A stretch of DNA of 64,000 nt from Lysobacter sp. yr284 (lineage in GTDB: Bacteria > Pseudomonadota > Gammaproteobacteria > Xanthomonadales > Xanthomonadaceae), in assembly GCF_900107375.1 (NCBI RefSeq), contig NZ_FNPT01000004.1, positions 248,001-312,000 on the forward strand, written 5' to 3'. Within the stretch, counting starts at the first letter, position 1. Every line of letters starts with the position of its first letter. Below the pieces are notes generated by a model that had not been told where the DNA came from, ran no database searches, and worked only from the letters and a program-made list of their open reading frames with translations. The translations under genes and the position numbers were made by a program. This document shows positions 46,243 through 55,427 of the stretch, in pieces.

Positions 46243-49032
46243 TCAGCCGTTCGGCCCCGAGCGGACGATTTCCAGCGGCTTGCCGAACACATCGCGCGCG
46301 ATCGTGGTCGATACGCCGGCCGGCGCCTCGATCAGCACCGGGCTGCCGAAATCGGGTTCGTCGAAGACCTGGAAGCGCTCGTTGGTCGCGTAGCCGCGCG
46401 GATTGGTGGTGCGGCGCTGGAAGCCGGACAAGTACTCCACCGACGTGGTCAGCACGCCCAGTTCGGAGTCCTGTTCGCTGGCGATAGGCCGGTCCAACGC
46501 GTCGTAGCGGGTACGCACGCCGGTCAGCGCGGCGCCGATGTCGGCGACATCGCGGCGCGGATAGGACTGGAACACCAGCCGGCCGAGACCGTCGTAGCGC
46601 TTGACCACCTGGCTCAGGGTGTCGGCACGGTCGGTGACGTCGTACGTCTCCTCCAGCACCGGACGCCAATAGGCATCGAAGAACACCCGGTCGCGCTTGT
46701 TGCCCTCGCTGCGCACCTGGCTCCAGTGCCCCGCCGGCAGGCCGAATGCGGCCGCGCCACTGGCGCTGAAGTCGCTCGACACCGGGTTCCAGGCGACGCT
46801 GTCGCCGGAGGGATAGGTCAGCCCGGCCAAGCGCCCCATCGCGTCGTAGCGATAACCGGAACTGTAGCCGTTCTCGTCGGTGGTCGAGGCGATCAGGCCG
46901 AGATCGTCGACGCTGGCCGACTCGCCCGTGCTGTCGGCGTAGCCGATGGCCTGCGGAATGCCGCGCTTCCATTGCGACAAGACCGTGGCCTGCCCCTTGC
47001 CGTCCTTGACGCTCGCCACCGTGCCGTCGGCGTTATAGGTCAGTTCCTGCTGCAGCCGGCCGAACGCGTAGAGCTTGGCCGGCAAGGCGCTGGCGGCGTA
47101 GTAGTCCACCTGCGACACGACCAGCCCCGTGTCCTGGTTGACCTGGCGTTTGCCCTGTCCCAGCACCCAGCGCGCGGTATCGTCGTAGTACTCGCTCAGC
47201 TCGGTGCGGCTGAAGCCCAGCGAACTCGACCGGACGGTCTTGGTCGGGCGCGCGAAGGTATCGAGGGTCGCCGTCTGCCGGTCGAAGCTCGCGCCGTCCT
47301 GCGACACCGTGCGGCCGATTTCCGGACGCCGATATTCGGAGCCGAAACCGTCGCCGCGCGGTTGCTGCGTGCTGCCGAGCGACGCCGCGAACTGCTGCCC
47401 GGGCAAGGCCCAGGCATAGCGGTAGGCCTCCGTCCGCGCGATTGCGCTCGCGCTGCTGCCGCGCTCGATCTTGAGCAGCTTGCCCTCGTTGTAGCGATAG
47501 CTGTTGCCGAAGGTATATCGGGTCCAGCTCGACTCTGGGCCTTGCACGACCGTGGTCGAGGTGCCGGCGCAGGTGTCGGAGGTGCATCGCGGTTGGCTGC
47601 AATCGCCGCTGGTGCAGACCGGGCCGGTGCCGGGTGCGAAGGATATCTGCGCCCCATAGGCGTAGTTCCACTCCGCCGCGGCCACGCCAGGGCCGGACAG
47701 CTGCTTTTTCTTGAGCGCGAAGCCGTCGTAGGCCAGCGCGTAATAGGCAACATCGTCGTTGGGGTTGTTGTTCGGCGTGCTGTAGTTGCTGCACACCATC
47801 GGAACGTTGGACCGGCCCATACGCTGCACGCCCACCGTGAATACGCCGCGCGCACCGGCGGGATGGGTGAGGGTCACGCTCAGGTCACCTGGGCCGACGA
47901 CGATGCCGGGATCGCCACAGCTACGCACGAGTTCCTCCGGGCGCGTGGATTGCTCGTAAAGAATCGTGGCGTTGGCCAATGCCGACATATCCAGGGCCCA
48001 GCGCGAGCCGTCGGGCAGGATCACCGCCGAGAGGCTGGTCGCGACGCTGCTGGGGCGGCTGTATTCATAGGTCCAACTGCGCGCGCCCTCGTTGACCTTG
48101 GCGACATGGCCGGCGGCGTTGTACTCCAGGGTCAGCGCGCGGCCATCGCTGGCATCGATCCGGGTGAGCCGCACCGGCGCGGTCGCGGCATTGGTGTAGG
48201 TGTAGCTGACCCAGTTACCGAAGCGGTCTTCCACGCGCGAGGCGTACAGCGAGACTTGTCGACGCCCCAAATAGGTCACGTTGCCGCTGGCGCTGCTGCC
48301 GCCGGCCGTGGTTTTTTCCAGGGTGGGTTCGAGCAACTGCGCCTGCCAGTCGAACCAGTACTTGGTGCCGTCCGAAGTCAGGGCGAGGAATCCTTCGCCG
48401 CCTGCGTTCTTCTGATTTGGCAAGCAGGAAAAGAACGTCAGGTCCGCAGTCAGCCAGGGATACGGGCCGCCGGTGGAGGGAGTGGCCGGCACCGTGCCGT
48501 TGGCGACCATCATGTCCTGCGCGCCGCGCCCGGGCAGGATCATGCGGTTGCCCTGCCAGTACTCGTGCGGATAGAAAAACGCGGGCTGCTGGATCAGCGG
48601 TGGCTGGCCGTTGCCCTGGTGAGTGCAGGGGCTGCCCCATCCGGTGCCGACAGCGAACACACCGGTCAGGCGCGGCAACTCGATGTCCCAATCGGCGAAC
48701 GGCAGTTCGTTCGGTCCGTAGCCCTTGCGATTGCCGACCGCGAACGAGCGCGACACCGCGACGCTGAGGCCGCTTTGATTGCCCGGAACGCTGGCGTCGG
48801 TGGCGGAGAAGCTCAGCGCGCCGCTGGCGAGATCGACCGAATCGCCGAACAGGTCCGCGGTCAGCGCGACGACTTTGCCGCGGCCCTGAATGAGTTTGTC
48901 GTACTCCTCCCAGGGCGCTTTGTTGCCTTGGCTCCACGTGATCGTGGGCCACAACATCATGCAAATCGCATAGGCCAGCCAACGAGGGCTATTTCCAACC
49001 CGGTTCCCCGGGTAGTTCAGAGTCGTGTTCAT
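46243..49032 (-). CDS. Secreted RHS-repeat protein without toxin tip (first half of the pair)
   Basis: A 929-residue protein. RWLAYAICMMLWPTITWSQG provides a signal sequence. The N-terminal part (DSVDLASGALSFSATDASVP, SFAVGNRKGYGPNELPFADW) is the wall-associated/TcB-like opening, and RHS/YD repeats follow (YSSGYRYDAMGRLAGLTYPS, KRYDGLGRLVFQSYPRR). It ends after an RHS repeat with no PxxDPxG boundary and no toxin. The next gene starts 77 bases downstream with its own signal peptide and Ig-like domains. Together they cover the N- and C-terminal halves of a long RHS protein, comparable in layout to the B and C components of Tc toxins. Its high GC content suggests long residence in the lineage. 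Confidence 0.8.
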   Translation of the reverse strand: MNTTLNYPGNRVGNSPRWLAYAICMMLWPTITWSQGNKAPWEEYDKLIQGRGKVVALTADLFGDSVDLASGALSFSATDASVPGNQSGLSVAVSRSFAVGNRKGYGPNELPFADWDIELPRLTGVFAVGTGWGSPCTHQGNGQPPLIQQPAFFYPHEYWQGNRMILPGRGAQDMMVANGTVPATPSTGGPYPWLTADLTFFSCLPNQKNAGGEGFLALTSDGTKYWFDWQAQLLEPTLEKTTAGGSSASGNVTYLGRRQVSLYASRVEDRFGNWVSYTYTNAATAPVRLTRIDASDGRALTLEYNAAGHVAKVNEGARSWTYEYSRPSSVATSLSAVILPDGSRWALDMSALANATILYEQSTRPEELVRSCGDPGIVVGPGDLSVTLTHPAGARGVFTVGVQRMGRSNVPMVCSNYSTPNNNPNDDVAYYALAYDGFALKKKQLSGPGVAAAEWNYAYGAQISFAPGTGPVCTSGDCSQPRCTSDTCAGTSTTVVQGPESSWTRYTFGNSYRYNEGKLLKIERGSSASAIARTEAYRYAWALPGQQFAASLGSTQQPRGDGFGSEYRRPEIGRTVSQDGASFDRQTATLDTFARPTKTVRSSSLGFSRTELSEYYDDTARWVLGQGKRQVNQDTGLVVSQVDYYAASALPAKLYAFGRLQQELTYNADGTVASVKDGKGQATVLSQWKRGIPQAIGYADSTGESASVDDLGLIASTTDENGYSSGYRYDAMGRLAGLTYPSGDSVAWNPVSSDFSASGAAAFGLPAGHWSQVRSEGNKRDRVFFDAYWRPVLEETYDVTDRADTLSQVVKRYDGLGRLVFQSYPRRDVADIGAALTGVRTRYDALDRPIASEQDSELGVLTTSVEYLSGFQRRTTNPRGYATNERFQVFDEPDFGSPVLIEAPAGVSTTIARDVFGKPLEIVRSGPNG

Positions 49033-49416
49033 TCGCTCGTCCTTGTTGGTCCTACGGCTCTGCCATTACGTATCGGCAGCGCATCCGCTGAGGTCCAGTC
49101 TCAACAAAATGAATCTCGCATTGCGATATGGCGTGCCCTTCGCCCGCCGCCTGCCGAGTTCGTTCAACAGCAGAAGGGGCGGCGCACCATGGTGGAGTCG
49201 AGGGCTGCGTCAGCCTAGTCACAGGACGGCTGAGTTTCTGTAGGAAAACTCTGATTTTTGCTGCGCGTTTGTCTACGCATTTTCAACGTCTGCTTGCCAC
49301 ATTTTGTGCGGCGCCTGGATTCGACTCAGCGAAAAGCAAATTTGAAATGATCAAGTTGATGGCGGCACGGTCGTGTTGGTTAAGTCGGTCCCGGAAGCCT
49401 TAGGCCGAGGACGAAA
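49033..49416. other. Divergent intergenic region between the RHS pair and the response regulator
   Basis: About 380 bases, with GC content lower than either neighbour. A GAGTTT (49232-49237) / AAACTC (49246-49251) inverted repeat followed by TGATTTTTG is the only structure I see. It must contain the promoters of both flanking transcription units; no gene is supported. Confidence 0.5.
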
Positions 49417-50073
49417 ATGATTCGTGTGTTCGTGATCGACGATCATCCGCTGGTGCGTATCGGGATGACTTGGGTGCTGGAGACGCAGAAGGATTTCCGC
49501 GTCGTGGGCGAGGCCGCGAATGGAAAAGAGGCGTTGGTCGCCATCGCGCGCCGCCGTGTGGATGTGGTGCTGTGCGACTACCACCTACCGGACATGGACG
49601 GCTTGGAGGTCACCCGCCGGTTGCTAACGGGGCATCCCGACCTGAAGGTCTTGATCGTCTCGGTGGTCGATGGAGGCCCGGTACCGCGCCGGTTGCTGGC
49701 GGCAGGTGCGATGGGCTACGTCTCGAAGGCGCGCGACGGCAGCGCAGTCGTGCGCGCGGTCCGGGAAGTGGCCGCCGGGCACCGCTATCTGGACGATGCG
49801 CTGGGCGCACGGGTGCTGTTCGAGACGACGCCGTTCGACCAACTCAGTCCGCGCCAGTTGGAGGTCGCGATGTTGATGGTGCAGGGCAAGCGCAATGCCG
49901 ACATCGCACTGGAGCTGGACCTGACCGAGTCGACCATCCGCACCGTGCGGGCGAAGGTGATGGCCAAGCTTGGCGTTCAGACCGACATCGCGCTGGCGCG
50001 GTTGGCGATGGACTGCGGCCTGATTCCGCCCGCCGGAGACGGCGGCGCGTTCCGTTCGAATCGCTCCACGTGA
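49417..50073 (+). CDS. LuxR-type two-component response regulator (orphan)
   Basis: A 218-residue NarL/FixJ-type regulator. The receiver domain has the acidic pair in VFVIDDHPLVR, the phospho-acceptor Asp54 in VVLCDYHLPDMDG, and the conserved Ser and Lys in LIVSVVDGG and YVSKARDG. The C-terminal LuxR helix-turn-helix is LSPRQLEVAMLMVQGKRNAD, IALELDLTESTIRTVRAKVM. The best known relatives are GacA/UvrY. It has a GAGGACG site before the ATG. No sensor kinase is adjacent; divergent placement next to the RHS genes makes them a possible target, which is inference. Confidence 0.88.
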   Translation: MIRVFVIDDHPLVRIGMTWVLETQKDFRVVGEAANGKEALVAIARRRVDVVLCDYHLPDMDGLEVTRRLLTGHPDLKVLIVSVVDGGPVPRRLLAAGAMGYVSKARDGSAVVRAVREVAAGHRYLDDALGARVLFETTPFDQLSPRQLEVAMLMVQGKRNADIALELDLTESTIRTVRAKVMAKLGVQTDIALARLAMDCGLIPPAGDGGAFRSNRST

Positions 50074-50393
50074 TAGAGAGGTGAGACATGAGGTCGGCGA
50101 CCCGTTCCCCTACATCCAGGAACTTCGGCCGTATGCCGACTGGGTGGGCGAGGAGTACGCGAAAGGGGCGCCGCCGGCGATCAGTAGGCGCTGGTTAGAA
50201 GCCGTTCCCCTGGAGGGGCAATGTCGAAGGCAAACCGCTCTTTTGGGTCCAACGCTAAGCCTTTGAAAATAAAGGACGGTCGGGCCGAGGCGTTGGACCA
50301 AAAAACCAACGCCCTGAGAAAAGAGAGAGAAAACCGGGGTTGATCTGCCCCGTTTCGGCCGAAACCGCGCCGACCTTGGTCCAACGCCAAAAC

Positions 50394-50427
50394 GCAAAAA
50401 CCGCCGAAAACGAGGCGTTTTCGACGG
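50394..50427 (-). terminator. Rho-independent terminator
   Basis: On the minus strand an 11-base arm CCGTCGAAAAC pairs with GTTTTCGGCGG around CGCCT/GCCTC, followed by TTTTTGC. It is located downstream (minus strand) of the tRNA-like structure and suggests that something is transcribed there. Confidence 0.65.
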
Positions 50428-50473
50428 TCGCTGCTCTCGAAACAGAGAGGTTCGAACAGGGGGTGTTGGCGCG

Positions 50474-50547
50474 CCCACGGCCACCGGATTCGAACCGGTA
50501 GGTTCACGGCTGGCCACAAATATCCGGCTCTAGTTACATTCCGTGGG
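50474..50547 (-). ncRNA. tRNA-like structure or tRNA remnant
   Basis: On the minus strand, CCCACGG (50547-50541) pairs perfectly with CCGTGGG (50480-50474), closing 74 bases. Directly inside the 3' arm is a T-arm-like hairpin CTACCGG-TTCGAAT-CCGGTGG with the standard GGTTCGAATCC loop. CGCGCCA follows the stem. A normal D-arm and anticodon arm cannot be drawn, and the T stem is 7 bp, so this is not a canonical tRNA. It may be a decayed tRNA, an attachment-site remnant or another structured RNA. Confidence 0.3.
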
Positions 50548-50816
50548 TGGGGCATTGCAAGTTGAAGCGCAATTTCCGATTTCGTCTGGCGCCGATACGA
50601 ATGAACCGTTCGGTCTGCGAAGAATCGGAAGCCAATGACGAAATCGTTCTGTTGTGGTGTAGGCAGTCGGCGGCGTCCAGATGCCCCAGATGGGGTGTGC
50701 TGAAGAGTTCTCCGCCCGTGGCTGCCAGCTCCGAACTAATAAGGTCACGAGAAGCCGTCTACAGGAACGGCAGTCTCGGGAACGCCTTGCTATCTATTAG
50801 CTAGACTGAAACGTGC

Positions 50817-52262
50817 TTAGCGTGACAGCATGCTCGGCCGAGCCAGATGGCCCTGAATCACTAGCACGCAGATCGACACTGCACCCTGCGCATGAGTGCG
50901 GATATCCAGAAGCATTTCGGGCGGCATAGGAGCCGTCTTCTTTTCGCTACTGTCGAGTACACACAAGATGGCCGTACGCTTGGACTTGGCGACGGCATAG
51001 CTGACGGTTTGGGCAAGGAACGGGGCGCATTGATCCACTGAACTGATCAATGTGTCGACGGCCTTGAGCTCGATCGGTATACCGCGCAATGACAAGTCAG
51101 TGATGCCGCCCGCGGCATGGGCATGCTCGTCCAGGTCCGCACCGATCAACGGAAGACGACGCAACTCCGCGCGCACATACCGCTGAAACGCCGCCTCATC
51201 CCATGATCCTTTGAACTCTGCGTCTTGAACCGCGCGGCCGGCCAGGTTGCACAGAGCGGCAAGCACAAGCAGCACATCGGCGGTTTCTGATTGCGGCACG
51301 CCGGGGCGACGGCGCAGCGCGTCACGCAGTGTATATAGGGCTTGATCCAACCCATGATAGCCACAGACCTGCAGCTTGGAGGCATCGGCACCGTCCACGA
51401 TCAGCGTGCGGTGGCCGACGACGGCCACCGGTTGATCCCCGCGCTCCGGGATGAACTCAGCGGTGTATTTGAACTCGAAGGGGCGTGCGTGCATGCCCTG
51501 AGGCAGTAGCAACGCGGCGCGGCCGCTCTGCCGCATCGTATGTGGCGCGTCCCCTTCGGGCTTTTGGAATTGGAAGCTGGGGAAGTCGTAAGTCGATTTT
51601 GGTTCCACCGATATCGGCGTCAGTCGCAATTCGCGCTTGTCTTGCGGCCAGCGAGAAACGCGCACTTCGATCTCCAGGTCGTGCACCTCCCGGGGAGCCA
51701 GCTGGTGCACTTCCGCGGCTGGTTGTCCATCGAAATGAAATTTCAAAAACGCGACGGTCAGGTCGACTAACGGCTCTTCTTTCGGGCGTTCCAGGTCCGC
51801 GCGGGTGGCCCAGTCCGGCTTCACTGGGTGCACGAAGATCCCGATAGGCAGCGGCACTTTGGTTAGCGCGCGGGCAATGTCGCCCACCTGTTCAGCCGAT
51901 TCTAGTGTCGTCAAGCCTGCGATGGCCGCACGCAGCTGTGCCGCAGCATCGTTTTGGTCGTAGTCGTTCAACCAGAGTCGGTAACGCTCGCGAGCGCTGC
52001 GCACATACCGATCGGCGTCCGGTTCTGCCTCAAGCACTGCTCGCCGCCAATGCGCCAGCATGTCGATGATGCGCAGGATGCCGCCGAACGCGTTGTACGT
52101 CGTGGCGGCCGCCGCACTCGACACGGCCACAGACACCGCGTCTAGCGACACGGCCAGCGCTTTGAGATCATGGGGCGGCCACTGACCATGCGCGATCGCC
52201 GCAAGGGCCTCTACGGCTTGTAGTCGTGGTAGCAAGGACTCAGGGGAAAGGGAATTCTTCAT
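50817..52262 (-). CDS. Protein with a C-terminal PD-(D/E)XK nuclease-like domain
   Basis: A 481-residue soluble protein, last gene of a four-gene minus-strand operon. The first 300 residues have no recognised family. The C-terminal part has the nuclease signature: Asp389 in GGITDLSLRG, then Glu398-x-Lys400 in GIPIELKAV, a QTVSYA motif (Gln418, Tyr422) in the following helix, and a beta strand RTAILCVLD. This D-x(n)-ExK-x(n)-QxxxY pattern is the PD-(D/E)XK active site. Substrate (DNA or RNA) unknown. The start overlaps the end of the HEAT-like gene by 23 bases, so translation of the two is coupled and they probably form a complex. Confidence 0.65.
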   Translation of the reverse strand: MKNSLSPESLLPRLQAVEALAAIAHGQWPPHDLKALAVSLDAVSVAVSSAAAATTYNAFGGILRIIDMLAHWRRAVLEAEPDADRYVRSARERYRLWLNDYDQNDAAAQLRAAIAGLTTLESAEQVGDIARALTKVPLPIGIFVHPVKPDWATRADLERPKEEPLVDLTVAFLKFHFDGQPAAEVHQLAPREVHDLEIEVRVSRWPQDKRELRLTPISVEPKSTYDFPSFQFQKPEGDAPHTMRQSGRAALLLPQGMHARPFEFKYTAEFIPERGDQPVAVVGHRTLIVDGADASKLQVCGYHGLDQALYTLRDALRRRPGVPQSETADVLLVLAALCNLAGRAVQDAEFKGSWDEAAFQRYVRAELRRLPLIGADLDEHAHAAGGITDLSLRGIPIELKAVDTLISSVDQCAPFLAQTVSYAVAKSKRTAILCVLDSSEKKTAPMPPEMLLDIRTHAQGAVSICVLVIQGHLARPSMLSR

Positions 52263-54822
52263 TGACCTTTAACAGTTTCGCAAGTTCGTCGTCAGCGCGT
52301 ATCCAGGCCTGACCCAGCGCCATGGCTTCGTTCAGTTGACCCTCGCCGATCAGATACTCGAACCGTACACGGCGTTCAAGTTGCTGTGCCTGCAGGCGTC
52401 GAGTCCGTTCGCGCACAGTTTTAGGGAAAGCGGCTACGTGCAACGCGGCTACTTGCGCCGCGTCCCGCCACGCGTAATCACGCGTGAGCAGTTCCACGAA
52501 CCTGCTACACAGCTCAGTGTTGCTCGGGTCAGTGGCCACCACCTCCAGGACTGCCGGGCCTTCGGACGCGCACGCACCCAGGGGAAGGTCAGCTACAAGT
52601 TCGAGTGCGTTTTTAAGTTCGTAGTCTTGCCGGCAGCGCCGAATCCATTCCAAGACCAGCGCCACCCAGCCATCGAGATGCTGAAATTTTTTGAGTAAGT
52701 ATCGGTGTCCGCTGCGCAAAAGTACTGAGGGCTCCAACTCTGCGATTAAAGCCAGCAACACTTGGCCCTGCGCCTTAGGCAGGGTGCCTTCCTCGTGATA
52801 GGTCGTTACTTTAGCTTCTATGCATTCGAGCAGGAACTCGGAGTCGTCTGTCCCTCGGTAGGCGACGATGAGGCCATCCAGGGCGGCGACCGTCACCCGG
52901 CGTAAGTGAGCCGGAAGCCGGAGTCGCCCCAGCGCTGCCACCGCCGATTTATGTACGACGACATAGGGATCGAAGAGCATCAGGACTAGGCTATCGGCAA
53001 CTAAGTCCGGCAGATCGGAGAATCGTTGGCTGCCAATGTTCTTGAGCGCATCGGCAGCAGCGGCGCGCCCGGCGACTGAGGCCCCGACCATGGCGCTATA
53101 CATGTACGGCAGTATCACCTTTAACCCAGTGCTAGTCGCGAGCAGTGGCGCGATCTCCCGCATGATCGCAGCTTCGAACGTTTCGCTGAGCCGATCGCGT
53201 TGGCTGAGAAACTCCTCGAAGCGGGCGAGGCTCTCGGCATCGGCGAGGGCGCCGTGTACAGCCATCTTGAGCAGCGCGGCGCGCAAGTGCCACAAACGCG
53301 AACGGCGGCTGGCCTTCTCCATCTTCGCCAATGGATCCGACGGCGTCAGTACGCTGGACTCCTGCTCTGGTTCCTGAAGCTTGGAATCCAGAACCGCGGC
53401 GGTACCTAACAACACGTCCATCGCCGCTTTAACCGCCGGTGCGAGCGCCGTACTCTGATATCGAAACACGCTCAGTATGTGTTGGGATACTGCGTCGTTG
53501 TCGGAGTTGGTCGACAGCGCGGCCAGTCGCCGGATCGCCACGCCAAACGCTTGGATGTAGGCGGGGTCTAACACCGCCTCAGCGTCCAGATCCTTATCCG
53601 AGAAGCGGAACACGTGATCATAGACGCCTGCCAAGCGGCCTTCGCCGTCGTCTGAAGCACTTTCGAACTGGCGCATCAGTTCGTCATCGGCCAATTCGGG
53701 CGCGGCCAAGAATGCGTAGGCCAACGCCACTTCGAGGTCGTGGACGATCTTGCGCAGTTCGGATTCGCGTTCGAAATCGACTAGGACGTCCAACCGGGAC
53801 AGATGCCCCGCCAGCGGACGCAAAAAGGGCCGGATCCAGCGGGTATTTTGAGTGATCAACATGCCCATCGCCCGGCTGGTCGTGCCCACGCGCAGTCGAT
53901 CGCGACGTGAGAGTAAGGCGAGCAAGCCTCGTTGGACAGCCTCGGGAAATCGATCCGCCACCTGCATCAGTGGATTGGGATCACCATCGTCTTGGCGGGT
54001 GCGATCGAATTCCGAGCGAGGCGGCGACGCAACGTATGCCAGGCCCATTGCGGCTTCGGGGACGTCCGCGACATCGACGTAGTCCAGCCGCTGGGCCACC
54101 GTAGTCGCCGCTAATTTAAGCGCATACCCTTCGCGCAGGCATTTCATCGCACAGCGAACCAGTCGCCGCTGGTCCTGGGTGTCGGCAAGGATGGTCAGCG
54201 CCGCCACCTCCAGCCAGTGATCGTCGTCTTCTAGGACCGAGAATAGGTATTCCGTGAGCGCCGGGACGAGAATTTCCGGTGCCAGGCGAGCACTTTCAAT
54301 CAAGCTGGTCTCCGCCTGCTCGCTGCGCTCTGCGTCGAGCCGATCGAGGTCATCCATAAAGGCTTTTGCAAGCACTGGCAGGGTAGCTCGCAAGTCAGCG
54401 CGGACGGCTGCACGCGCCTTCAGCTCTGCCTCCTTGATGCATTGCGCCTCGTGCGCACGCTTCTCTGCGTCCTGTCGATCAGCGTCGCGTCGTGCCACCA
54501 GCATGGTGAGGTTGGGCAGTCCGACCGCCACACGATGCGAACAGCCCACGCAGTTCGCATCATAGAAGCGCACCGCGGATTCTTCCAACAGCCAAGTGGC
54601 AATGCCCGAGGCCGACGCGAAATCGCACACCATAGCGTGGTGTCCGATGGGCAGCCCGGTCTGCATCTCGATCATCCCCGTACCACCGAATTTCTCGATG
54701 CGGGCGTGACGACACCAATTGTGGATCAGGCGCTTGGCGTTCTGGTTGCGTTCGCCATCCTGGATCGTGCGCTCGATATCCCGATCTCGGCTCACCGGAT
54801 TGCTCCTGTCACGACTTTCCAT
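52240..54822 (-). CDS. Large HEAT/armadillo-like protein with N-terminal Cys/His motif (unknown)
   Basis: An 860-residue protein. The N-terminal 110 residues carry conserved-looking Cys and His (Cys37 in HNWCRHARIEKFGG, His61-His62 and Cys66 in GLPIGHHAMVCDFA, Cys91-x2-Cys94-x-His96 in NCVGCSHRVAVGLPNLTML), suggesting a metal site. A charged coiled-coil-like stretch follows (about 112-160), then a long all-helical region with repeat-like units such as AGRAAAADALKNIGSQRFSD and VHKSAVAALGRLRLPAHLRR, typical of HEAT repeats. No catalytic motif is visible. It is probably a scaffold or sensor for the nuclease-like protein encoded downstream. I do not recognise a named system. Confidence 0.6.
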   Translation of the reverse strand: MESRDRSNPVSRDRDIERTIQDGERNQNAKRLIHNWCRHARIEKFGGTGMIEMQTGLPIGHHAMVCDFASASGIATWLLEESAVRFYDANCVGCSHRVAVGLPNLTMLVARRDADRQDAEKRAHEAQCIKEAELKARAAVRADLRATLPVLAKAFMDDLDRLDAERSEQAETSLIESARLAPEILVPALTEYLFSVLEDDDHWLEVAALTILADTQDQRRLVRCAMKCLREGYALKLAATTVAQRLDYVDVADVPEAAMGLAYVASPPRSEFDRTRQDDGDPNPLMQVADRFPEAVQRGLLALLSRRDRLRVGTTSRAMGMLITQNTRWIRPFLRPLAGHLSRLDVLVDFERESELRKIVHDLEVALAYAFLAAPELADDELMRQFESASDDGEGRLAGVYDHVFRFSDKDLDAEAVLDPAYIQAFGVAIRRLAALSTNSDNDAVSQHILSVFRYQSTALAPAVKAAMDVLLGTAAVLDSKLQEPEQESSVLTPSDPLAKMEKASRRSRLWHLRAALLKMAVHGALADAESLARFEEFLSQRDRLSETFEAAIMREIAPLLATSTGLKVILPYMYSAMVGASVAGRAAAADALKNIGSQRFSDLPDLVADSLVLMLFDPYVVVHKSAVAALGRLRLPAHLRRVTVAALDGLIVAYRGTDDSEFLLECIEAKVTTYHEEGTLPKAQGQVLLALIAELEPSVLLRSGHRYLLKKFQHLDGWVALVLEWIRRCRQDYELKNALELVADLPLGACASEGPAVLEVVATDPSNTELCSRFVELLTRDYAWRDAAQVAALHVAAFPKTVRERTRRLQAQQLERRVRFEYLIGEGQLNEAMALGQAWIRADDELAKLLKVNEEFPFP

Positions 54823-54876
54823 TTTCCCGACAAAGTCTACCCGTCGTCTGCACTGGGCTTGACTAGACCTTCTGGG

Positions 54877-55341
54877 TCAGACGCCTGCTTGGATCATGAA
54901 CGCTGATATGTGCGCAACATCTTCAACCGTCAACGCAAACCACTCGTTCCTGACTCGCCTGTCAGCGAACTGGGCATGGAGCGACAGTTCGTCTTGTTGC
55001 GCTTTAGCAGAAGCGAACTGTTGCAGAAGTGTAAGCGGCTCAGGATTCGCGCACTGCAACTGTCTTAGGCGATTCTGTACTGAGCGGGACGACCCGATCT
55101 TGCAGTAGCCGGTAGTCGACTGAATCAAGTAGACATACCCAAACGTGTCTTTGGGCGCCGGATGCGGCGGTTGGTATTTTCTGATGTACTTCTCCCACCC
55201 CGGCCAATCCGACGTACCGTAGTTTTCCGGGCCACCCAGGTGGTCGGATTCCCATGCGTGCAGGCGCTCACGCTCGTCACATGGCAACGCGGCGTAGCAA
55301 CCGATCATCGCCGACGCGTATTCCAGAAACGATATTCCCAT
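54877..55341 (-). CDS. GIY-YIG/T5orf172-type protein
   Basis: A 154-residue protein. The second half has GYVYLIQSTTGYCKIGSS, SVQNRLRQLQCANPEPLTLL and ELSLHAQFADRRVRNEWFAL, which is the GIY-YIG/T5orf172 pattern (the Tyr pair, an Arg in the helix, and the acidic residue near the end of the domain), often seen in phage and restriction-type nucleases. The first 70 residues are of unknown type. ATG 55341 follows a GAGGACC site and is chosen over a GTG 51 bases upstream. It sits 54 bases upstream of the HEAT-like gene on the same strand, second gene of the four-gene operon. Confidence 0.65.
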   Translation of the reverse strand: MGISFLEYASAMIGCYAALPCDERERLHAWESDHLGGPENYGTSDWPGWEKYIRKYQPPHPAPKDTFGYVYLIQSTTGYCKIGSSRSVQNRLRQLQCANPEPLTLLQQFASAKAQQDELSLHAQFADRRVRNEWFALTVEDVAHISAFMIQAGV

Positions 55342-55427
55342 GGTCCTCGGTACCGGAAGATCGGTGCCATGGCGCGGCACCGGAAATGACACCGGCCCAC
55401 GACATCATGGGCCGGCTCGAATCGCGA

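Larger units (their letters stand above)
50074..50816. other. Hairpin-rich non-coding stretch
   Basis: No convincing gene in 743 bases. It holds several inverted repeats: GGCGTTGG/CCAACGCC at 50289-50313 (8-bp stem, A-rich loop), the perfect palindrome GTTTCGGCCGAAAC at 50352-50365, the terminator-type hairpin at 50394-50427, and a tRNA-like structure at 50474-50547. The motif TTGGTCCAACG or its complement occurs three times between 50255 and 50390. It could be a non-coding RNA locus, a decayed tRNA site or a repeat cluster. Confidence 0.5.

Noticed and set aside
44039-49218. Long plus frames opposite the RHS genes (44039-45127, 46726-49218)
   Set aside because: No motif; RHS repeats on the other strand are unambiguous.
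50081-50266. 61-residue plus frame after the response regulator
   Set aside because: It has an ATG near a GAGGTGAG site, but no family or continuation; too weak to call.
50110-50517. Minus frames over the hairpin-rich stretch
   Set aside because: They read through palindromes and a terminator; the GTTCGAATC phrase is RNA-like rather than coding.
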